33,593 nucleotides of DNA, taken from Bacteroidota bacterium (GTDB lineage: Bacteria; Bacteroidota; Bacteroidia; Chitinophagales; Saprospiraceae). The notes under the pieces were generated by a model. The model was given only the letters and a program-made list of their open reading frames with translations. It was not told the DNA's origin and ran no database searches. Location: positions 1-33,593 of the forward strand of contig JACRAN010000127.1 in assembly GCA_016234735.1 (NCBI GenBank). The letters are read 5' to 3'. Both the position numbers and the translations under genes were made by a program. Numbering within the stretch: the first letter of the stretch is position 1; the number at the start of each line of letters is the position of its first letter. This document shows positions 8,195-15,900 of this stretch, in pieces.

Positions 8195-8271
8195 CTGAAA
8201 AAGCCAAATAATCCATCCTGGAACTCATCTAATCCGAGCAAAAACTGCCCAAGGAACTCACCTAAACTTGA
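8191..8271 (+). pseudogene. Decayed start of a gene once coupled to rhuM
   Basis: The ATG at 8191 overlaps the rhuM stop (ATGA), as in a translationally coupled pair. The frame reads MTEKAK, stop, SILELI, stop, SEQKLPKELT, stop. The three in-frame TAA codons are at 8209, 8230 and 8263, with TGA at 8269. The intervening residues look like real protein sequence, as if CAA, GAA or AAA codons had mutated to TAA. The identity of the lost gene is unknown. Confidence 0.35.
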
Positions 8272-8301
8272 TGTGTATTTGGTGCAAAATGCAATTGATT
8301 C

Positions 8302-8427
8302 GAGCTGCCCTTCCCGCCCATCTTCGGGGCACTGGCCAATGCGCTGTACAAGGCGACGGGGAAGCGGGTGTATCGGCAGCCGTTTTTGGGGGAGAAGGCG
8401 GGGGTGGGGAGGTTTTGGTCCCATTAA
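8302..8427 (+). pseudogene. Truncated duplicate of the iorB 3' end
   Basis: Bases 8302-8397 match 6853-6948 inside iorB, with about six differences over 96 nt by eye. They encode the same C-terminal block (LPFPPIFGALANALYKATGK), then diverge into a different tail ending at TAA 8425-8427. No iorB upstream sequence precedes it, so it is a fragment. It marks the far side of the DNA segment that carries rhuM. Confidence 0.8.
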
Positions 8428-8543
8428 ACCACATGCGCTGTACAAACCATCTTGATTCGATTTTGAAAAAAAGCAGTTCAAAATATCCAACCCAGAATTC
8501 AATCCATGTCACAAAGAAGCAATATGCAACTGCTCAAATTCCC

Positions 8544-8551
8544 TATCTTTG
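8544..8551 (+). promoter_or_regulatory. -7 element of the E1 gene
   Basis: TATCTTTG is a perfect TAnnTTTG box, 19 nt before the ATG at 8570. No convincing TTG is found at the expected -33 distance. Confidence 0.5.
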
Positions 8552-8569
8552 CCCCACTTTTTTTAAAAC

Positions 8570-10594
8570 ATGTCCAAAGATATGCCCGCAGCCACCGCCC
8601 AACCCATCCAGTTCAAACGAGGAAAACTGAGCGACGACACGCTGCTCATGCTCTACCGCCGATTGCTCATGCCCCGCATGATTGAGGAGAAAATGCTCAT
8701 CCTGCTGCGGCAGGGACAGATTTCCAAATGGTTCAGCGGCATTGGGCAGGAGGCCATCGCCGTGGGCGTCACCAGCGCCCTGCTGCCCGACGAGCTGGTG
8801 TTCACCCTGCACCGCAACCTCGGCGTTTTCACCGTCCGGGACGTGCCGCTGGCCACGCTTTTTTCACAATGGCAGGGCAAAAAAAGCGGCTTCTCGAAGG
8901 GGCGGGAGCGCTCCTTCCACTTCGGCACTTTGGAGTACGGCATCGTGGGCATGATCAGCCACCTTGGCCCGCAGCTCGCACTCGCCGATGGGGTTGCGCT
9001 CGCCCACAAACTCAAGGGCGAAGGCCGGGTCGCACTGGCGTTCAGCGGCGAGGGCGGCACGAGCGAGGGCGATTTCCATGAGGCGCTCAACGTGGCCGCC
9101 GTGTGGGACCTGCCCGTGATTTTTATCGTTGAAAACAACGGCTACGGCCTTTCCACCACGACGAAGGAGCAGTTTCGCTGCGCAAACATCGCCGACAAGG
9201 GCATCGGCTACGGCATGAAATCCGTCATCCTCGACGGCAACAACATCCTTGAAGTTTACAACACGCTCGACAAATTGGCTGTCGAAATGCGCAAGAACCC
9301 GCACCCCGTGCTGGTCGAGTGCAAGACGTTCCGAATGCGGGGCCACGAGGAGGCCAGCGGCGTCAAGTACGTTCCGAAGGAACTCCTTGAGGAATGGGCG
9401 CTGAAAGACCCCCTCGACAACTACGAGCGATACCTGATAGAAGAGGGCGTTTTGGACGAGAAAACGGTGGCCAAATTCCGCAAGGAAATCAAGGACGAAA
9501 TAGAAGCAGCTTGGAAAATCACAGTCTCTGAACCAGAAATTTTGCCGGATACCGAAGAAGAACTGGCTGATGTTTACGCTCCGTTTTTGCCAACCGAGGC
9601 ACCTAATCCGAAATCCGAAATCCGAAATCCGAAATCGGAACGCCGCTACATTGACGCCATTTCCGACGGCCTCCGCCTTGCCATGCAGCGCCACGGCAAC
9701 CTCGTACTGATGGGGCAGGACATTGCCGACTACGGCGGGGTTTTCAAGATTACGCAGGGCTTCGTGGAGGAGTTCGGGCGGGAGCGGGTGCGCAACACGC
9801 CCATTTGCGAGAGCGCCATCATTGGCACGGCGCTGGGCCTGAGCCTCAAGGGCTTCAAGAGCATGGTGGAGATGCAGTTCGCCGACTTCGTGACCTGCGC
9901 CTTCAACCAAATCACAAACAACCTCGCCAAAATCCACTACCGCTGGGGCGTGAACGCCGATGTGGTGGTGCGGATGCCAAGCGGCGGCGGGGTGGGCGCA
10001 GGGCCGTTCCATTCGCAGAGCAACGAGGCGTGGTTCGTACATACGCCCGGTCTGAAAGTGGTCATTCCGAGCACGCCCTACGATGCCAAGGGGCTGCTGC
10101 TGGCGGCTTTTGAAGACCCGAACCCGGTGATGTATTTCGAGCACAAGGCGCTCTACCGGGCCATTTCGGAAGAAATACCGGACGGCTACTACACCGTCGA
10201 AATCGGCAAAGCGAGGGTGGCACGGGAAGGCTCGGCGGTGAGCGTCATCACTTACGGCATGGGCGTCCACTGGGCGCTGAAGGTTTGCGAGGAGGAGGAC
10301 ATTGATGCCGACATCATTGACCTGCGAACGCTGCTACCGCTTGATTATGAGGCGATTAGCGCTTCTGTGAAAAAGACCAACAAGGTCATCATCCTCCACG
10401 AGGACACGCTCACGGGTGGCGTGGGTGGTGAGCTTTCCGCCTGGATTTCGGAGTACCTGTTCGAGCACCTGGATGCCCCGGTGAAGCGGGTGGCGGGGCT
10501 TGACACGCCGATTCCGTTCGCCATTCCGCTGGAGCAAAATTTTATGCCGGTGGGGAGGTTTAGAGAGCAGTTGAGGAAGCTGGCGGCGTACTAA
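8570..10594 (+). CDS. 2-oxo-acid dehydrogenase E1, fused alpha and beta subunits
   Basis: This 674-residue thiamine-diphosphate enzyme is the E1 component of a 2-oxo-acid dehydrogenase complex, probably branched-chain type. It would decarboxylate the 2-oxo acid and transfer the acyl group to E2. Residues 1 to about 335 are the alpha subunit, with the TPP motif GEGGTSEGDFHEALN through VENN at 160-190. Residues from about 359 on are the beta subunit (RRYIDAISDGLRLAMQ, MGQDIADYGGVFK, FADFVTCAFNQI, and C-terminal IILHEDTLTGGVGGELSAWI). The two halves are joined by a linker PNPKSEIRNPKSERR (345-359) encoded by a 7-nt tandem repeat. The ATG at 8570 follows a -7 box; ATG 8582 is an alternative. No E2 or E3 gene is in the window. 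Alpha-beta fusion is common in Bacteroidota. Confidence 0.88.
   Translation: MSKDMPAATAQPIQFKRGKLSDDTLLMLYRRLLMPRMIEEKMLILLRQGQISKWFSGIGQEAIAVGVTSALLPDELVFTLHRNLGVFTVRDVPLATLFSQWQGKKSGFSKGRERSFHFGTLEYGIVGMISHLGPQLALADGVALAHKLKGEGRVALAFSGEGGTSEGDFHEALNVAAVWDLPVIFIVENNGYGLSTTTKEQFRCANIADKGIGYGMKSVILDGNNILEVYNTLDKLAVEMRKNPHPVLVECKTFRMRGHEEASGVKYVPKELLEEWALKDPLDNYERYLIEEGVLDEKTVAKFRKEIKDEIEAAWKITVSEPEILPDTEEELADVYAPFLPTEAPNPKSEIRNPKSERRYIDAISDGLRLAMQRHGNLVLMGQDIADYGGVFKITQGFVEEFGRERVRNTPICESAIIGTALGLSLKGFKSMVEMQFADFVTCAFNQITNNLAKIHYRWGVNADVVVRMPSGGGVGAGPFHSQSNEAWFVHTPGLKVVIPSTPYDAKGLLLAAFEDPNPVMYFEHKALYRAISEEIPDGYYTVEIGKARVAREGSAVSVITYGMGVHWALKVCEEEDIDADIIDLRTLLPLDYEAISASVKKTNKVIILHEDTLTGGVGGELSAWISEYLFEHLDAPVKRVAGLDTPIPFAIPLEQNFMPVGRFREQLRKLAAY
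9605..9639 (+). repeat. 7-nt tandem repeat (AATCCGA x5) inside the E1 gene
   Basis: Four perfect AATCCGA units and a fifth with one mismatch lie exactly at the alpha/beta junction. Because the unit is 7 nt, three units make seven codons, giving the peptide NPKSEIR repeated. The run keeps the frame open. Confidence 0.9.
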
Positions 10595-10638
10595 ATTTTA
10601 TCACCACACTGAAACACTCACGTACTCAAACACCGAAA

Positions 10639-11022
10639 ATGGACATCCTACTCTGCACCGCCGAAGAACTGATGCTGACGACGCTGGAATTCCGCTTCCG
10701 CAAAAACAGTTGGAAGCTGACCATCGCCGAAAACAGCAAGATGGCACTGGACAAAGCACAAAAATTCTCCCCGGACCTCGTCGTTGTTGACCTCAACCTC
10801 CCTGAATTTGCGGGCCTCGACATCGTGCAGTCCCTGCGCCGTGAATTCGGCCCCGACCTGCCCATCCTAGCGCTCGGCCCGGTGGAAAACGACAAATTGC
10901 TGCTGGATTCCCTGCGCCTCGGTGCCAACGATTTCATCGTTTCCCCGTACAAACCCGATGAATTGATACTCCGCATCCGCCGCCAGTTGCTCCGGCAGAA
11001 AGTGGCGGGCAGTGTGCAGTAA
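10639..11022 (+). CDS. Stand-alone receiver-domain protein with degenerate switch residues
   Basis: This 127-residue protein has the CheY-like fold order. D51 in VVVDLNLPE sits at the phospho-acceptor place, and E9-E10 (TAEE) stand where the acidic pair normally lies. Two conserved switch positions look replaced: the Thr/Ser after beta-4 reads Gly (LALGP, G80), and the Lys before the last proline reads Ser (IVSPYKP, S102). It may therefore be a weak or phosphorylation-independent receiver. There is no output domain. It lies 44 nt after the E1 gene and 14 nt before rfbA, all on the same strand, so co-transcription is possible but no functional link is evident. Confidence 0.8.
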   Translation: MDILLCTAEELMLTTLEFRFRKNSWKLTIAENSKMALDKAQKFSPDLVVVDLNLPEFAGLDIVQSLRREFGPDLPILALGPVENDKLLLDSLRLGANDFIVSPYKPDELILRIRRQLLRQKVAGSVQ

Positions 11023-11036
11023 ACCACCATCTCAAC

Positions 11037-11897
<861 letters not shown>

Positions 11898-11900
11898 AAA

Positions 11901-11956
11901 ACTGTACCGGCGACTTCAGTCGCCGAAAGGACTGCGACTCAAATCGCCGGTACAGT
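11901..11956. repeat. Nested inverted repeat between convergent genes
   Basis: The outer arms at 11901-11913 and 11944-11956 are a perfect 13-nt inverted repeat (actgtaccggcga and its complement). A second hairpin, ggcgact-tc-agtcgcc, lies at 11909-11924. It sits between the stops of rfbA and the convergent PorP gene, so a bidirectional terminator role is plausible. The form resembles a dispersed palindromic element. Confidence 0.7.
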
Positions 11957-11962
11957 CAACCC

Positions 11963-12883
11963 TCAAAAATACCTCGGATACCGCACCTTCACGTTCCTCG
12001 GCCAGAAGCAATATTCCAGCACCAGTTCAAACGTCTCCTGATTTTGCTGGCGCAAACCGTTCAGCGCCACGTCGTAGGCCAGGCCCGCCCGCAGCCGCTC
12101 GCCGAGGTGGTACTGCGCCATGGCCACCAGCGCATCGCCGCCGATTCCCTGCTCCGCCCGGCCCAGCCGCAAGGTGCCGCCCAGCCACAGTTTCGTTTCT
12201 TCCAGAAAGCCAAAACTGACGTGGGCATCCACGCTCGGCGGCGCATTTTTCACCAACCGCACGGCGGTGGCCGCCCGCATGTCTAAGCTGCCGAAAATAT
12301 GCAGCACCGTCCCGGCGGTCACGAACAGGTGCGGCGTCGAGCCAGGCAGCGCTGACCGTTCCAGCAGGTGCGGCACCGCCACCCCTGCGAAAAACTGCTC
12401 GTTTTCAAAATGCGCCCCCGCCCCCACGTTGAAAACGGTGGTGGTGCCGTCCAACTCCCCGTCGGTGCCCGGCCTACCCGAAATCGTCCGAATTTGTTCG
12501 AGGTCCGCCTGCTGTTGGAGGTAGCTGGCGTGCATCCCGATGCCCAATTTCCCGCCGCCGAGGCTCACCCGGTAGGCGTAGGCCGCCTGTGCAAATGTCG
12601 AGTTGAAAAAACCGATGCGCTCGTTCGCCACCGTCAGCCCCAGGCCCACCCGCCCGGCGAACACCGGCGAGTGGAAACTCAGCGCTTGCGTGACCGGCGC
12701 ACCTTCCAGCCCCGCCCACTGCTGCCGGTACACCGCCGTCAGGCAGGGCGTTCCGCTGCTCCCCGCAGCGCCGGGGTTCATCAGCGTTTTGTTGTAAAAA
12801 AAATGCGAAAAAATGGCCTCCTGCTGCGCGCTGACGGCAACGGCGAGGAGAAGGAAAATGAAAATGTGCAGCGTTTTTCTCAT
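11963..12883 (-). CDS. PorP/SprF family outer-membrane protein (type IX secretion partner)
   Basis: PorP/SprF proteins are outer-membrane beta barrels that pair with secreted proteins carrying a gliding-motility C-terminal domain and help them reach or attach to the surface. I chose the ATG at 12883, giving 306 residues with a signal peptide (MRKTLHIFIFLLLAVAVSAQ). The open frame up to 12964 is only the repeat at 12907-12973. Family features include QEAIFSHFFYNKTLMNPGAA near residue 22, AVYRQQWAGLEGAP, alternating-polarity strands, and an aromatic end PRYF. The partner is the giant protein immediately upstream on the same strand. Confidence 0.9.
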   Translation of the reverse strand: MRKTLHIFIFLLLAVAVSAQQEAIFSHFFYNKTLMNPGAAGSSGTPCLTAVYRQQWAGLEGAPVTQALSFHSPVFAGRVGLGLTVANERIGFFNSTFAQAAYAYRVSLGGGKLGIGMHASYLQQQADLEQIRTISGRPGTDGELDGTTTVFNVGAGAHFENEQFFAGVAVPHLLERSALPGSTPHLFVTAGTVLHIFGSLDMRAATAVRLVKNAPPSVDAHVSFGFLEETKLWLGGTLRLGRAEQGIGGDALVAMAQYHLGERLRAGLAYDVALNGLRQQNQETFELVLEYCFWPRNVKVRYPRYF

Positions 12884-12906
12884 GGTTGAATTGTTATCGG
12901 TGGCGG

Positions 12907-12973
12907 GGTTGTTGATTGGTAATTGTTGATTGTTGTCGTGGTGAAAACAATCAACAATTACCAATCAACAACC
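12907..12973. repeat. Perfect 28-nt inverted repeat overlapping the adhesin stop
   Basis: The arms 12907-12934 and 12946-12973 are exact reverse complements with an 11-nt loop. The right arm contains the last codons (VVDW) and the TAA of the adhesin gene. It lies between two co-oriented partner genes. RNA from either strand would form a very stable stem. Confidence 0.9.
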
Positions 12974-15900
12974 ACAAACCCTTGCAGCAGCGTCCGTTTC
13001 CCGTCGTTCAGCGTGAGGTGATAAAAATAAGTGCCGGTCGGCAACGGCTCCCCGTGGTACGTGCCGCCCCAGTCGTTTTCGTAATTTTTCGATTCAAAAA
13101 CCACGGCTCCCCAGCGGTTGAAAACCGTCAGGCGGCTGCCGGGCCAAGTGGCGGCGCAGGGCACGGTGAACGTCTCGTCCAGCCCGTCGCCGTCGGGGGT
13201 GATGAGGTTGGGCAGGAAGCAGTCCGCCGGGTCGGTCGAGCCGCTGAGGTCGATGCGGACGCTGGCCTCGGCGCACACGTCGGGGCAGGTCATCGAGCAA
13301 ATCCGGTAGCTGAAACCGTCCTCCCCGAAGGCGTTGGGGTAGGGGATGTACGTCACCGTGCCCGAGCCGCTGTCGTCGAGCAGTTGGCCGTTGCGAGGCC
13401 GCTTCAAAATGGCGAAATCCCACGCTGGTGCGAATTGCGTGGAGTCGTTGTCCAACAGATTGATATTCAGCAAAGTATCATTGGGTGAAACGGAAAAATA
13501 GTCGCCTGCCGCTCCGATTTTTTCCAGAAAAACCACCGCCGTGTCGCTGCCTGCGCCGGGGCAGATGCCGTTCGTGAGTGTCCAGACGAAGCGGTTGGGG
13601 CCGGGCAGCAAACCGAGCGACGTCGAGTGGGCGAGGTCGGGCTGCACCACCGTCGCCCCGTCGAGGGAAGTCCAGAGGCCGCTGCCGACGGCGGGCGGCG
13701 TGGCCTGGAGCGGGACGATTTCGTTCTCTTCGCAAACCGTCCGGTCGTCCCCGGCGAAGGCGATGCCCGTCTGCACTGGGATGATTTCGAGTAAAAAACT
13801 GCTGGAAACCGCTGATTCACAGCCATTTAGCGAAGCGGAAGCAAAATAACCGCCCGAATTGGCGGAGCCGACATTCTCCAAAATGACCGATGCCCCGCCA
13901 CCCGAACTGAACGGCTGGATATTTTGTCCGAAGTAAAAATCGTACGCAGCACCGGCCTCCGCATTGGTCACCGAAATCGTCACGTCCGTGCCCTCGCAAG
14001 CCTCGGAAGTGCCCGTCAGCACGGGCGTTGCGGGGGCAGGTTGCACAAAAACATCGGTCGAAGCGACCCAGGTCACGGAGCACTGCGGCAGGCCGATCAC
14101 CACGAGGTAGCTGCCTGCCTGCAACACTTCCACGCCGTCGAGCAGCGGGTTGGGCAGGTCGGAGAAGAACCCGGCGGGGCCGTACCAGTGGTAGTCGGCG
14201 CCGGGCAGGAGCGTGGCTTCGAGCGGCACAACGGAGCCTTCGCAGGCAGGGGTCAGCGAGGTGGTCGGGTTGGTGGCGAGCAGGTTCTGGGGAGCGCCAA
14301 GCACCGTCACGGGCACGAGGTTGGAGGCGGGAGGCTCGCAGCCGTCGGTCACGGTTTTTACGAAGTAACTCCCTGAATTCGAGGAAGTTACAGAGGGCAG
14401 GAAATACGTTGGGTAGCTCGTCACCGCCAGCGGGAAGTCCGTGGTGCCGTCGTTGAAAAACCAGTGGTAGGCCACGCTGCTGCCGGTCGTCGGGGTGGCG
14501 TCGAGTTGCAAAGTTTCACCGGGGCAAAGCACAGCATCGGCGACAGCCAGCACGGGTGGCTGCGGCATTTCACCGACCTCCACCGCCACCGATTGCGGAG
14601 CGGATGTGCAGCCCTCCGCCGATTGCAGTGTCAGCGTGTACGCACCTTCGTTTTGGGGCGAAACGGCGCTGAAACCGAGCGGGAACGGCCCGGTCGGGAC
14701 AGCCGTACCCGAGAACGTGAAGCCGCCCGGCCCCGTCCAGGTGAATTGCACCGGGTTGGCCAGCGGCACGGCGTTCGAGGCGCTCAGGCTGACGGAACTC
14801 CCCTCGCAAAATGCACCGCCGCCTGCGATGTCAGCGATGACCGGAGCGGGGTTGACGGGTACACTGACGCTGGCAGTAGCCTCCGTTGCGCAGCCGTTAG
14901 ATTGTACAACCAATTGAAAATCAGTGGAATCGGAGAGCGGCAGCAGCGGATTTTGCTCGATGGAAACCACCTGCGACTGCCCGGCGATGCGCCATTGGTA
15001 GCTGCCGTTCGGCACAGTGGCGGCGAAAAGTTGCGCCGTTTCCCCTTCGCAAACCGGCCCGCCGCTCCACGCCAGCGCCACTGGCGGCGGCAGTGTTTCG
15101 ACCGTCACGGGGTTGGAGAGGTCGGAGGGGCAGGTGTTCACGATGGTTTGCACCAAAAAAGGCGGCACGGCCTGCGGGTCGCCCACCGCCAGGGTGAGGG
15201 TGGCCTGGCCCGTGCCGATGTACTCGCTGGCGCCGTTCATCCACACGTACTGCACCGAGCCGAGGAGGGCGGGGTTCTGCACCGTCAGCACGATGCTGTC
15301 CTCCGGGCAGACGGGGCTGTTGGAGGTCACGAGCGGCGCATCCGGCACGGGCAGGATGCCATCGACGATGAGGCTGGCGGTGGCCGAGCAGCCGTTCGAG
15401 CCGGTGACGGTGAGCGTGTAGGCTCCGATTTCGTCGAATTTTACGTTGTAAATCAATGGGTTAGGAGAATCGGAAGCGAAGCCGCCCGGCCCCGACCAGT
15501 GCCAACTGGTGATGCCGCTGAGGTTGGCAAAAAACTGCAACGTGCCGCCTTCGCAGGGTTGGCTGAGTGAAAAATCGGGCACGGCCTGCGGGTTGTCCAG
15601 CACGTCGAGCGGCAGGCTCACCGACTCGACGGTGCAACCGTCCACTTGCACCCGCACCCGGTAGTTGCCTTCGTTGGAAGTTTGTATTGCGCTGAAATTC
15701 AACAGGTTAGACACTTGCCCGCCCATAGGCAAGTTGTTTTTGAACCACTGGTAACTCACCTGCGAGCCGGTGTACGCCTGTACCGAAAGTTGCACCGCCT
15801 CGCCAGGGCAGGCCGGGCCGGTGCTCTGCACCTGTGGCACCGGCAGAGGGTCCACCACCTCCGTGACCACCTCCACCTGAGAGGTTGTGCAGCCGAAGGG

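Larger units (their letters stand above)
8195..8569. other. Intergenic stretch between rhuM and the E1 gene
   Basis: This stretch holds the decayed coupled reading frame (8191-8271), the iorB fragment (8302-8427) and the E1 promoter (8544-8551). I see no intact gene in it. Confidence 0.7.

Noticed and set aside
8864-10270. Long open frame (468 codons) opposite the E1 gene
   Set aside because: It is a mirror of a GC-rich coding sequence; the translation has no family motifs, while the plus-strand frame is a clear E1 enzyme.
12884-12964. N-terminal extension of the PorP frame
   Set aside because: The extra residues encode only the inverted repeat; a good signal peptide starts at 12883.
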